20,635 bases of DNA from Candidatus Methanoperedens sp. (GCA_027460605.1 JAPZAN010000117.1:1-20635), one strand, 5' to 3'; shown: positions 1 to 7,307, numbered from the stretch's first letter. The notes: a model not told the origin generated them from the sequence alone. Program-made: numbers and translations.

Positions 1-2
1 CT

Positions 3-611
3 ACTTATTACTGTTCCAAGCATGGTAAGGTCTGTAAACCTCTTTTTTCTATTCTGAGTTGGTGGGAACGTTATAGTAAAGACACCATCAATCGTTTGTG
101 CCAATTTAATAACTTACGAACGGACACCTATCAAATTTGCTTAACAGGTGATTCTAAGACGATTGATATTTTTGATGAATTAGAGAAGAAAAATGTAGCT
201 CTCTCAGAAATTGTAAAAAATCAAAAAATTAAAGGAATCTTTTCAAGTCCACCTTACGTTGGTTTGATTGATTATCACGACCAACATGCTTACGCTTACG
301 ATTTGTTTGGTTTTGAAAGACGTGATGAATTTGAAATCGGGCACCTTCTCAAAGGACAGGGTAAAGAAGCTAGAAATTCATATGTTCAAGGGATTTCAGA
401 GGTTTTGAACAATTGTAAAAGATTTTTAGTAGATGATTATGATATATTTTTAGTAGCCAATGACAAATATAATTTATATCCAATAATTGCAGAAAAATCA
501 GGAATGAAAATTGTTAAACAATATAAACGCCCCGTATTAAATAGAACTGAGAGAGATAAGGGTGCTTATTCGGAGATTATTTTTCATTTTAAAGTAAAGG
601 AGAATGAATGA
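3..611 (+). CDS. DNA methyltransferase of a type II R-M system, C-terminal part (cut by window edge)
   Basis: The reading frame is open to the left edge, so a TTG at 96 is not needed as a start and the N-terminus lies outside the window. The visible part has a Cys pair near its beginning (YYCSKHGKVCKP), then the catalytic motif IV SSPPY inside GIFSSPPYVGLIDYHDQHAY, and later a NDKYNLYP segment and RPVLNRTERD. SPPY is usual in amino-methyltransferases and commonest in N4-cytosine enzymes; DPPY is commoner in N6-adenine enzymes. No FxGxG SAM motif follows, so it should lie upstream of the edge. The stop overlaps the next ATG by four bases (ATGA), so it is translationally coupled to the restriction endonuclease. 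Its job would be to protect host DNA at the cognate site. The modified base and recognition site are inferred only. Confidence 0.8.
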   Translation, partial: TYYCSKHGKVCKPLFSILSWWERYSKDTINRLCQFNNLRTDTYQICLTGDSKTIDIFDELEKKNVALSEIVKNQKIKGIFSSPPYVGLIDYHDQHAYAYDLFGFERRDEFEIGHLLKGQGKEARNSYVQGISEVLNNCKRFLVDDYDIFLVANDKYNLYPIIAEKSGMKIVKQYKRPVLNRTERDKGAYSEIIFHFKVKENE

Positions 612-1345
612 CGCTTACAAAAAATCAAATTTTATATATTGAAGGTGTTATTAAAACAAGTTTGAGGAATAAGTTCCTTAATTATAAACCAGAATCAAGT
701 AACATGCCATTTTATTATCGCTTGTTAGGTAAAGACCGGATGGCTTTGTATTCATTTATCCACTCTTTAACCTCTGCTTTTGGAACCTCAATATTTGAGC
801 CAGTCGCTGTTGCTTTAGCCAAATTAAGATTTAAAGATGCCCAAAAATCAGTTATTGCTGGTACCCAAATTAGCGATGAGGCTCATAAAGTAATTCAGAC
901 AATTATGGATGACTTGATAACAGGCCGAAAAGAGCCTAATAAAACAGAAGAAATTGAACTAATTAGAGACGTCTGTCAAAAAGGCAAGATGATTACTGTA
1001 AAGCCAACCAAAGTAGATGTTTTAGTTATAAGTCATGATGATTCGATGTTTCTATTTGATATCAAAACTGTAAAACCAAACAGAGGTAATTTTAAAGAAT
1101 TTAAGCGAACTCTTTTAGAGTGGGTAGCAACAGTTTTAGCACAAAACCCAGAAGCTAAAATCAATACTTGTATCGCTATCCCATATAATCCTTATGAACC
1201 CAAACCATACGAAAGGTGGACAATGAAGGGATTGGTAGATTTAGATTTTGAGCTGAAAGTCGCCGATGAGTTTTGGGATTTTCTTGGAGGTGAGGGTTGT
1301 TATAATGAATTATTGAATTGCTTTGAAAGAGCAGGCATTGAATAA
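608..1345 (+). CDS. Type II restriction endonuclease, TdeIII/MjaII-like (predicted GGNCC)
   Basis: This 245-residue protein resembles the TdeIII/MjaII restriction endonuclease family, whose characterised members cut GGNCC. A PD-(D/E)XK-type nuclease core is visible: D137 in KVDVLV, then D151 and K153 in FDIKTVKPN, followed by FKEFKRTLLEWVA. The N-terminal stretch around residues 35-70 (FYYRLLGKDRMALYSFIHSL, then FGTSIFEPVA) is also family-like. The length fits a complete enzyme. It starts on an ATG overlapping the methyltransferase stop, the normal arrangement for a restriction-modification pair. No frameshift is seen. The family assignment is from recalled motif resemblance, and the recognition sequence is inferred from the family. 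Confidence 0.72.
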   Translation: MTLTKNQILYIEGVIKTSLRNKFLNYKPESSNMPFYYRLLGKDRMALYSFIHSLTSAFGTSIFEPVAVALAKLRFKDAQKSVIAGTQISDEAHKVIQTIMDDLITGRKEPNKTEEIELIRDVCQKGKMITVKPTKVDVLVISHDDSMFLFDIKTVKPNRGNFKEFKRTLLEWVATVLAQNPEAKINTCIAIPYNPYEPKPYERWTMKGLVDLDFELKVADEFWDFLGGEGCYNELLNCFERAGIE

Positions 1346-1357
1346 GACCTGAAATAG

Positions 1358-1615
1358 ATGAATATTTTTCAAAATTCAAATAAAAATCAGATTGCTATGA
1401 TTGACACCTCAAAAATAATCTACTCAATAAATATAGAAGACGTTCAAAGTGTTGCTGAGCAGGAACTTGAAAGAGAACTTGGAGAAAAAGAATTGAAAAT
1501 TATTGAAAATAAAATAGGTGATTATATCGATTGGTACGAAGCCATCAATATGGCCATAATTGATAACATCGTAACTCGTAGAACCACTCGGAAACAAAAG
1601 CGAGGGAAAGAATGA
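1358..1615 (+). CDS. Small hypothetical protein of the defence block
   Basis: This protein has 85 residues from ATG 1358, or 72 from the internal ATG at 1397. The shorter form looks better because the first 13 residues are low-complexity Asn/Gln-rich. The body is acidic and predicted helical (EDVQSVAEQELERELGEKEL, then KIGDYIDWYEAINMAI) and ends in a basic tail (RRTTRKQKRGKE). I do not recognise a named family. Similar small helical proteins turn up in mobile and accessory regions, which suggests an accessory role, but no function can be assigned. It begins 12 bases after the restriction gene, and its stop overlaps the ATG of the next small gene. Confidence 0.55.
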   Translation: MNIFQNSNKNQIAMIDTSKIIYSINIEDVQSVAEQELERELGEKELKIIENKIGDYIDWYEAINMAIIDNIVTRRTTRKQKRGKE

Positions 1616-1761
1616 TGGCTCTCCCCGAAGATATTACTTTTGATGGGGCCATAGCATATTTCAAAAAACAAGTCACTACAGGTTTGAAGGAACTTGACGA
1701 AGGTAAAGGGCTACCTCATGAAGAGGTAGAAAAGCGGATGGTCAGATGGCTCAAAAGATAA
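1612..1761 (+). CDS. Antitoxin-like miniprotein (49 aa)
   Basis: An ATG at 1612 (a second follows at 1615) overlaps the preceding stop and opens a 49-residue frame ending at TAA 1759-1761. Residues 22-49 follow the pattern G-L-x-x-L-D-x-G-K-G-x-P-H-E-E-V-x-x-R-x-x-x-W-L (TGLKELDEGKGLPHEEVEKR). This is the C-terminal signature seen in many RelB/ParD/Phd-like antitoxins and short addiction-module proteins. The N-terminal DNA-binding part is very short. No RelE, ParE or PIN toxin follows; the next gene, 13 bases on, is the TIR-like protein. It may be an orphan antitoxin, a remnant, or a regulator of its neighbour; the sequence does not decide. Confidence 0.6.
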   Translation: MMALPEDITFDGAIAYFKKQVTTGLKELDEGKGLPHEEVEKRMVRWLKR

Positions 1762-1774
1762 CGCGGTAGATACT

Positions 1775-2650
1775 ATGTGGCATATAATAGGGACACCAGA
1801 TTTTCGATCAGGAAAGATTCACTGGTCGCATACAAAGACAGCCTCATGGGATGATAAAGAGGGTGTAAAAATCGTTTTTGAGTTGCTGCCTCGGTTTTCT
1901 AAAATTCAACGGCATCTGGCGATTATGCAAATCAGACAAATACTAGAAGAAAACGATGTTCCATGGCTTATACCAGGAGTGAAGGAATGGACTTTATATT
2001 TAGACAAATTAAAGACTTTCATTCCAGAACTTTCCTCACTGACTTGGTTTAAAGGAAATTTTTCCATTGAGCCGGAGTTTGAGCCTGAAGACAGATTGGA
2101 ACTCGGGAAGCCACTATATGACGCCAAATTAGCATTCTATATTTATCCAGAAGATATAAAGAAAATCATTATGCCATTGGAACCTCCTATTGAAATTCAA
2201 GAAAGCTTAACACATTTTAAAGATGATTACCCTGATCCCAACAAGGTTGCTTTCATAATGATGCGATTTGGTGAGACAAAAGCCCACGATGAAATTGTGA
2301 AGGCAATTAGAAGTGCATTAGGTTCTCATAGAATTGTTGGCATTCGTGCGGATGAAAAACGATATCATGATGACCTTTTCTATAATGTTCTGACATATTT
2401 GTATGGGTGTGGATTTGGTGTCACTGTCTTTGAACGTATTGAGGTAGAGGATTTCAATCCCAATGTTTCTTTAGAAGTGGGCTATTTGCTTGCTTTAAAG
2501 AAACCTGTATGTTTACTTAAAGATAGAACAATTAAAATATTACATACCGACCTTGTTGGTAAACTCTATGAGGAATTCGACCCTCAAGACCCTATGAAAG
2601 CAATTCCTGATAAAATTAATCAATGGCTACTTGATAAAAGAATCGTCTAA
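1775..2650 (+). CDS. Candidate defence effector with TIR-like / nucleoside deoxyribosyltransferase-like C-terminal domain
   Basis: This protein has 291 residues. The N-terminal ~150 residues match nothing I recognise. Residues ~155-270 look like the TIR-like/nucleoside 2-deoxyribosyltransferase fold: a first strand KVAFIMMRFG (157-166), a basic-acidic RAD motif (191-193), an aspartate-rich DDLFYNVL segment (199-206), then FNPNVSLEVGYLLALKKPVCLL (227-248). In that last motif E234 sits where the catalytic glutamate of NAD- or nucleotide-cleaving TIR/NDT enzymes is expected. Such domains act as NADase or nucleotide-hydrolysing effectors in several prokaryotic antiphage systems. It closes the + strand run that begins with the restriction-modification genes, and DNA composition changes right after it. 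The effector role is an inference from domain and context. Confidence 0.6.
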   Translation: MWHIIGTPDFRSGKIHWSHTKTASWDDKEGVKIVFELLPRFSKIQRHLAIMQIRQILEENDVPWLIPGVKEWTLYLDKLKTFIPELSSLTWFKGNFSIEPEFEPEDRLELGKPLYDAKLAFYIYPEDIKKIIMPLEPPIEIQESLTHFKDDYPDPNKVAFIMMRFGETKAHDEIVKAIRSALGSHRIVGIRADEKRYHDDLFYNVLTYLYGCGFGVTVFERIEVEDFNPNVSLEVGYLLALKKPVCLLKDRTIKILHTDLVGKLYEEFDPQDPMKAIPDKINQWLLDKRIV

Positions 2651-2692
2651 TTTTATTCTCTTAAAAGCTTGATATTCTCCAACTTAAAACAA

Positions 2693-4180
2693 ATGTCTAG
2701 TGAAATCCTCTCCCTCGCCAAATACCTCGCCTCCTCCCGCACTGAGTTCGCGCTCTCAGAGATGAACCAGTACCTCAGCCGGAAATACGAGGAAAAAGAG
2801 CTCTTCGAACTATTAAAACCTCATTTTTATGACCTCGACCTCTTTTGCGACGCAGGCTACAAATGCACGAAACTCGTGAAGCGCCCTCTTCCTGCTGATG
2901 AAGTGGTAGTCAGGGAACTTGAGGCGCTATTCAAAAACCCCCAGCTTCCGGCGCGCGTCGAGAAACTGATTAATTCCTACATAGAACGCTCCTGCGGCAA
3001 GGACTGGCACACGGGTGAGAGGGGGCTATTGATTCGCGAAAATATCGTAAAGCAGAAAGAGGAATACTGGAAAGGGGCGGGGAGCTCACAGTATCCCAAA
3101 ATCAGGATAATTTCCTACCTCCTCTACCATTTTCCTGTTTATTTCTGCTCATTCCAATACATGCTGCTTGAACTATTCAGGGGCGGACTGCTCACGAACA
3201 AAATGAGCATCCTTGACGCCGGGGCAGGACCCGGGACGATAACGCTCAGTACACTTGATTTCATACAGGAATTACAGGAGATTTACTCAAGGAACAAAAT
3301 AGACGTCAAGCTGAATATCAGGATTGATTCGATTGAAAGGGCGCCTGAGAATATCGATTGTTATAAAGAGCTTACCTCTTTTTATCTCTCAGGTCTTGCG
3401 CAGGAAAACGCAAATGTCACTATAAATGAACCAGTCCATTCGTCCATCGAGGCGGCGCCTGCCCTTCCGAATGTTGACCTCATGGTTTTTTCAAATGTGC
3501 TGGCTGAGATGAACCCTCCCCCTTCGCATCGTGCTGATGTTGTGGAAATGGTGGCTTCGGGCAGTAAGAATCCCACTATAGTCATTATCGAGCCTGCCGA
3601 CCTTAATAATTCAAAAGCGCTCAGGGTAACCCAGCACGCCCTCTCAAAAAAAGGGTTTACCGTGTATAGCCCGTGCTCTTTTATCTGGGGGCTTGAATGC
3701 TCGGGGGAAAACTGCTGGAGCTTTCAGGAACCGGGGAATATCCGGGCGCCGGACTTCATGGAAAAGATAGCAAATACCGGGGAATTTTATAGATACATAA
3801 ATACGGATATGAAATTCTCATTTGTAATATTGAGAAAAGACGGTCTTTCAAAACACGTTTACCTGGCAAAAGGAAAATTCATGAGGCTTTCAAACCTCAA
3901 AAAACATATCGAGAAGCGGGTCAATATCGCGGTTTCCGTGATGTCTGGAAATCTCGGGGATGAAAAGACGTTTGTGTACAAGATATGCGATGGCACCGCT
4001 TCCGTTCCATGTTATGCAGTACTGCCTGCGTATCACATAAACGATAATAACAGCATGCTTCTTGAAGCGGGATATGGAGGCATAGTTGAGATTTACGGCA
4101 CTCTCGTCCGGGAAAATAAGGCTTTGTCCTCGTATAATCTCCTTGTAATGCGAAATACCATGGTCAGAGCTGCAGAATAG
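2693..4180 (+). CDS. Rsm22-like SAM-dependent methyltransferase with C-terminal OB-like domain
   Basis: This protein has 495 residues from ATG 2693. A TTG at 2669 would add eight residues lying in the AT-rich flank, so I prefer the ATG; CTTAAAAG about 30 bases upstream could be its TATA box. The middle contains YLLYHFPVYFCSFQYMLLE, the SAM-binding glycine motif ILDAGAGPGT, IDSIERAPENI and VFSNVLAEM, followed by VIIEPAD. A cysteine set in YSPCSFIWGLECSGENCW matches the metal-cluster cysteines typical of the Rsm22 family (small-subunit ribosomal RNA methyltransferase-like). The last ~80 residues (VSVMSGNLGDEKTFVYKICD onward) resemble an OB-fold nucleic-acid-binding domain. The likely role is in ribosome small-subunit assembly; the substrate is unproven. 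Confidence 0.65.
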   Translation: MSSEILSLAKYLASSRTEFALSEMNQYLSRKYEEKELFELLKPHFYDLDLFCDAGYKCTKLVKRPLPADEVVVRELEALFKNPQLPARVEKLINSYIERSCGKDWHTGERGLLIRENIVKQKEEYWKGAGSSQYPKIRIISYLLYHFPVYFCSFQYMLLELFRGGLLTNKMSILDAGAGPGTITLSTLDFIQELQEIYSRNKIDVKLNIRIDSIERAPENIDCYKELTSFYLSGLAQENANVTINEPVHSSIEAAPALPNVDLMVFSNVLAEMNPPPSHRADVVEMVASGSKNPTIVIIEPADLNNSKALRVTQHALSKKGFTVYSPCSFIWGLECSGENCWSFQEPGNIRAPDFMEKIANTGEFYRYINTDMKFSFVILRKDGLSKHVYLAKGKFMRLSNLKKHIEKRVNIAVSVMSGNLGDEKTFVYKICDGTASVPCYAVLPAYHINDNNSMLLEAGYGGIVEIYGTLVRENKALSSYNLLVMRNTMVRAAE

Positions 4181-4206
4181 GCCTCAAATTCAGTTTTTGT
4201 CGCTCT

Positions 4207-4617
4207 TCATTCCTGCAATAACTTCAATATCTTTATACCCTGCTCGATACAGTCCAGTTTATCCTTCATTCTATGGAGGTCGGTCTCGTCTTCAAGACCC
4301 GCTGCTATGTCCTGGATTTTTGTCTGGATGATGCGCTTGATGGATTGAAGATCCCCTGGCTCTTGTTCTGGCTGTTTCTGTGTTCTTGCAGATTTGGGGG
4401 ATTCTGGCGCTCTTTTGGATTCCCTTGCAGGCTCCGGCTTTTCCTGGAAATCGCATACCGGGCAGACTACTTTTCCCTGATACCTGAACATGGGAGCGCC
4501 GCATTCGTGATGATTGGCCAGCATCGTCCCGCCGATTTCAAGAAGTTTTGTAATCCTCTGTAATTTGTCATTTGTTTCTCTTCCATTCATTATATCACCG
4601 AAAGTCTTTTCATTCAA
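4207..4617 (-). CDS. SSSCA1/autoantigen p27-like zinc-ribbon protein
   Basis: This protein has 136 residues. Residues ~15-56 carry LLEIGGTMLANHHECGAPMF followed by CPVC, the layout of the Sjogren's syndrome/scleroderma autoantigen 1 (p27) family found throughout archaea. Candidate metal ligands are H36/H37, C39, C52 and C55. A charged, proline-rich linker (about 58-88) leads to a C-terminal helix (KIQDIAAGLEDETDLHRMKD) that looks coiled-coil. The molecular function of the family is unknown. It is convergent with the Rsm22-like gene and divergent from UPF0147 across only 39 bases. Confidence 0.8.
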   Translation of the reverse strand: MNEKTFGDIMNGRETNDKLQRITKLLEIGGTMLANHHECGAPMFRYQGKVVCPVCDFQEKPEPARESKRAPESPKSARTQKQPEQEPGDLQSIKRIIQTKIQDIAAGLEDETDLHRMKDKLDCIEQGIKILKLLQE

Positions 4618-4621
4618 TAGC

Positions 4622-4650
4622 CTTTATATGCTCTTCTTGTTTTATAATAA
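4622..4650. promoter_or_regulatory. Divergent promoters of the SSSCA1-like and UPF0147 genes
   Basis: The 39-base gap holds a TATA box for each direction. TTTATATG (about 4623-4630) lies ~28 bases before GTG 4657. TTATAAAA, read on the - strand at about 4640-4648, lies ~28 bases before ATG 4617. Both spacings would start transcription at or near the start codon, so both mRNAs would be leaderless or nearly so. Confidence 0.55.
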
Positions 4651-4656
4651 CATCCC

Positions 4657-4938
4657 GTGGTGATAACTGTGCCTGAAAACTCAAGTGAAGTCATAAAACA
4701 GTGTATTGATGCCCTTGATAAGATAATCAATGACGACTCGGTCCCCAGAAATATCAGACGCTCTGCTGATAATATCAAAAAAATTCTCTCCAGTGAAAAG
4801 GAGTCGCCATCAAGAAGGGCGGCAATGGTCATTTCAAATCTTGATGAGATTGGTAATGATCCCAATGTTCCTATTCATACAAGGACCCTGATTTGGGGGC
4901 TGTCCAGTCGGCTTGAATCCATTCCTGTTGATAGATAG
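4657..4938 (+). CDS. UPF0147 family protein
   Basis: This 93-residue, all-helical protein starts at GTG 4657; GTG 4660 is an alternative. It contains the family-typical stretches ALDKIINDDSVPRNIRRSAD, SPSRRAAMVISNLDEI and DPNVPIHTRTLIWGLSSRLE. UPF0147 is a small conserved archaeal protein of unknown function. It precedes the origin-like region on the same strand as the initiator gene, but 560 bases separate them, so no operon is implied. Confidence 0.85.
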   Translation: MVITVPENSSEVIKQCIDALDKIINDDSVPRNIRRSADNIKKILSSEKESPSRRAAMVISNLDEIGNDPNVPIHTRTLIWGLSSRLESIPVDR

Positions 4939-4952
4939 TCGGGCTGCATATA

Positions 4953-4990
4953 TTTTTTCTTCATCTCCAGAGTGTTAGCGTTTTCTGGAG
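4953..4990 (+). terminator. T-run and hairpin downstream of UPF0147
   Basis: A six-T run (4953-4958) of the kind that ends archaeal transcripts is followed by an inverted repeat CTCCAGA/TCTGGAG (4965-4971 and 4984-4990, 12-base loop). The arms also resemble the CTCCAG half of the ORB elements nearby, so the hairpin could instead belong to the origin. Confidence 0.35.
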
Positions 4991-5006
4991 TGCCTTGTTT
5001 GGGGTA

Positions 5007-5026
5007 CCCTATTGTTTCTGCTGGAG
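5007..5026 (-). repeat. Origin recognition box 1
   Basis: On the - strand this reads CTCCAGCAGAAACAATAGGG. It retains CTCCA, GAAACAA and the terminal GGG of the ORB pattern, and marks the left side of the AT-rich region in opposite orientation to boxes 2 and 3. Confidence 0.7.
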
Positions 5027-5240
5027 ATTGTTAATTGTTGTTTAGGGTTTTTGATTATAGATTTGTCATATTTTGGCGTTTTCATTTTTCAATTGGTTTT
5101 TTGTCTTTATTTTCATCTTTATTTAATCTCTATTTTTATATTATGCATAAACAGAAAAATTTATATATTGTGAAGCGCTTACTGAGTCCCATGGGTTTTT
5201 GTTATTTTTCTATTATATGAACCAACAGGTTTTTGTTGCC

Positions 5241-5260
5241 TTCCAGATGAAACAATGGGG
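5241..5260 (+). repeat. Origin recognition box 2
   Basis: This reads TTCCAGATGAAACAATGGGG, the closest match here to the archaeal ORB pattern, with both the GAAACAA core and a complete G-string. It lies on the right side of the AT-rich region. Confidence 0.75.
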
Positions 5261-5277
5261 TTGGTCTTACCTCAAAA

Positions 5278-5297
5278 CTCCATAGGAAACAAGGGGT
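5278..5297 (+). repeat. Origin recognition box 3
   Basis: This reads CTCCATAGGAAACAAGGGGT. It starts 37 bases after box 2 and has the same orientation. Confidence 0.75.
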
Positions 5298-5417
5298 TTT
5301 TGGTGACAGATGTCAAATCTGATTTATGAACAGGCAATAACAGGTTATAAGTGTGTGGCTTATAATTCATCTCCAAATCTTGGTTTTTAATAGTAAAACC
5401 TGCAAAGGTTCCGTGTG

Positions 5418-5476
5418 CTCCAATGGAAGTAAGGGGGTGAGAACCATAAGTCTTAATACCTCTCTTTCTATTGGAG
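5418..5476. repeat. Inverted pair of ORB-like boxes 4 and 5 in the orc1/cdc6 promoter
   Basis: CTCCAATGGAAGTAAGGGGG (+, 5418-5437) and CTCCAATAGAAAGAGAGGTA (-, 5457-5476) share CTCCAATNGAA at their outer ends and face each other across 19 bases. They end 22 bases before the initiator ATG. Orc1 binding here would be expected to repress its own promoter. Confidence 0.6.
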
Positions 5477-5498
5477 TCTATAGGAGGCTAAAGGTATT

Positions 5499-6682
5499 AT
5501 GGAGAGCAAGGTGATGACAATAAATGGTATTTTCGAGGATATGTTAACAGGGGCGAACATTTTTGAGAACAGGGAAGTCCTCCGTTCATCATATACACCG
5601 GATTATCTTCCACACAGGGACGAACAGGTTAAAGGGCTGGCTACAATACTGGTTTCTGCACCGCGGTTGCAAAACATGTGGGCAAGGAGCTTGAGCGGAC
5701 GGGTGAACTGCACGGCGTGCCATGTGTTGTTGTATATATAAACTGTGAAGTCGTGGATACGCAGTATCGCCTTCTGGCATCCCTAGCAAGACACTTTGAT
5801 AAAGATATTCCCATGACCGGCTGGCCGACCGATCAGGTATATACGGAACTTAAAAATGCGCTGGATTCGGATAAGCGCATCGCGATAATTATTCTTGACG
5901 AAGTGGATAAGCTCATAACCAAAGGGGATGACGTCCTGTACAATCTCACCAGGATAAATTCGGACCTGAAAAAGGCAAAAGTGAGCCTCATAGGCGTTAC
6001 CAACGACTTGAAATTCACCGAATTCCTTGACCCGAGAGTAAAAAGTTCACTGGGTGAAGAAGAGATAATCTTTCCGCCATACGACGCCAACCAGATAAGG
6101 GACATCCTGCGCCAGAGAGCTAAAATAGCTTTTAAGCCGGAAGCTCTTGAAGAGATGGTGATACCCCTATGCGCGGCATACGCTGCACAGGAGCACGGGG
6201 ATGCGAGGCGTGCGCTTGATTTATTGCGGGTGTCAGGCGAGCTTGCAGAACGTGTGAAAGCGCCCACGGTACAGGAGATACACGTTAAACATGCCCAGGA
6301 GAAAATAGAGATAGACAGGGTAGTCGAGGTGGTGAGGACACTGCCAAGCCAGTCAAAGCTTATCCTCTTAAGCGTGGTTCTTCTTGGTCATAATGGCGAC
6401 AGCAGCATAACAACGGGTGAAGCATATAATATTTACAAACAGATGTGCAGGATAATCGGAATCGAGGTCCTGACGCAGCGCAGGGTGACGGATTTGATAT
6501 CCGAACTCGATATGCTTGGAATCCTGAACGCGACGATTGTCAGCAAGGGCAGGTACGGGAGAACCAAAGAAATATCCCTCTCGGTTCCGACCGACAGCAC
6601 CAAAAGAGTTCTTTTTGAAGATTACAGGTTAAAGCCTCTTGAGGATTACAGGCCTCCAAACCAGACAAAACTATATGCCTAA
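5499..6682 (+). pseudogene. orc1/cdc6: Orc1/Cdc6 replication initiator, broken: Walker A segment deleted and frame shifted
   Basis: Two frames together read as one Orc1/Cdc6. The first (5499-5660, ATG preceded by AGGAGG at 5482-5487) gives YTPDYLPHRDEQVKGLATIL and ends at LVSA. The second resumes at 5663 as AVAKHVGKELERTGELHG and runs to 6682. Between them the family normally has about 19 residues including the Walker A loop (GKTGTGKT); these are absent and the frame changes, consistent with a loss of about 58 bases. Downstream parts are intact: Walker B IIILDEVDKL, sensor 1 around GVTNDLKF, sensor 2 around EHGDARRALDL, and the winged-helix C-terminus that contacts ORB DNA. A GTG at 5678 could give a 334-residue form without ATP binding. 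It is either a true pseudogene or an assembly error. Confidence 0.85.
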
Positions 6683-7246
6683 TATCTTCCTGGGAATAAG
6701 AGACACATAACCAAGAACAGGAACCCTATAAAACCGCGCAGCTCCAATGACCCACTCCTTTTTTACGGGCTGGAGATAACTTATGCTGCCCTGCTGGTCA
6801 TAAGCAGGGTTTGTCTTCGTGTTGTCCCCTTTTGTGATATAGCCGGCATGAGGCGCGGGTGGACCGCCTGCCCACATGGGGTCTCCCTTTTCAACGTATT
6901 TCATGGCACGGTGGATGATGGGCGTGACGCCCTCCCGGCCAAGAGGCCGGTATAAGATCACATCGCCGGGTTCCTCAAAGGACGTATATCCTGTTTCTTG
7001 TCCTGTTTCGTATGTTATTATCTGGGTACGGTCTATGCTCTGAACAAAGATAATATCCCCTATCCGGATGTGGGGAATCATGCTGCCGCTTTCCACAGCA
7101 ACCATGGGCGCCCAGAGTCCCAGAGCAATGTGGGAAACTGAAGCAAAAATCGCTACAACCGAAACAACGAAGAGAAGATCCCGCAATAAAGCTACCCAGA
7201 AATTCTCACTTTCATTGAAAGATTTTATTTTTTCCTTCAGGCTCAT
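6671..7246 (-). CDS. Archaeal signal peptidase I (S26B, SEC11-like)
   Basis: This membrane protease removes signal peptides from exported proteins. An N-terminal membrane segment (DLLFVVSVVAIFASVSHIAL) is followed by the catalytic serine in VESGSM, the box GDIIFVQ, a histidine in PIIHRAM and the aspartate-containing ITKGDNTKTN and NPAYDQQG. Ser/His/Asp is the archaeal-eukaryal catalytic arrangement, in contrast to bacterial Ser/Lys. I chose ATG 7246 (191 residues) because the 27 residues added by the ATG at 7327 look unlike the family. A longer protein cannot be excluded. Its 3' end overlaps the initiator gene by 12 bases, tail to tail. Confidence 0.85.
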   Translation of the reverse strand: MSLKEKIKSFNESENFWVALLRDLLFVVSVVAIFASVSHIALGLWAPMVAVESGSMIPHIRIGDIIFVQSIDRTQIITYETGQETGYTSFEEPGDVILYRPLGREGVTPIIHRAMKYVEKGDPMWAGGPPAPHAGYITKGDNTKTNPAYDQQGSISYLQPVKKEWVIGAARFYRVPVLGYVSLIPRKILGI

Positions 7247-7307
7247 AAGCAGGCAGATAATATCGGAAGAAGTAATAAGGCTTGCCCCGAACCAATAATC
7301 ATACAGG

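Larger units (their letters stand above)
4991..5498. other. Candidate chromosomal replication origin (oriC) with ORB elements and AT-rich unwinding region
   Basis: This gene-free stretch lies directly upstream of orc1/cdc6. Five 20-base elements align to YTCCANNNGAAACAANGGGG, the archaeal origin recognition box pattern: TTCCAGATGAAACAATGGGG (+, 5241), CTCCATAGGAAACAAGGGGT (+, 5278), CTCCAGCAGAAACAATAGGG (-, 5007-5026), CTCCAATGGAAGTAAGGGGG (+, 5418) and the weaker CTCCAATAGAAAGAGAGGTA (-, 5457-5476). The minus-strand box at 5007 and the plus-strand boxes at 5241 and 5278 face each other across a very AT-rich stretch (25 G/C in the 120 bases 5041-5160), as expected of a duplex unwinding element. 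The last two form an inverted pair in the initiator promoter. Confidence 0.8.

Noticed and set aside
1906..2127. Minus-strand frame inside the TIR-like gene, considered as a possible antisense antitoxin
   Set aside because: It is Ser-rich without a start context or known motif and is best explained as a shadow frame.
5035..5220. 61-residue open frame in the origin region
   Set aside because: It is a Phe/Leu/Ile-rich translation of the AT-rich unwinding region, with no ribosome-binding site or recognisable domain.
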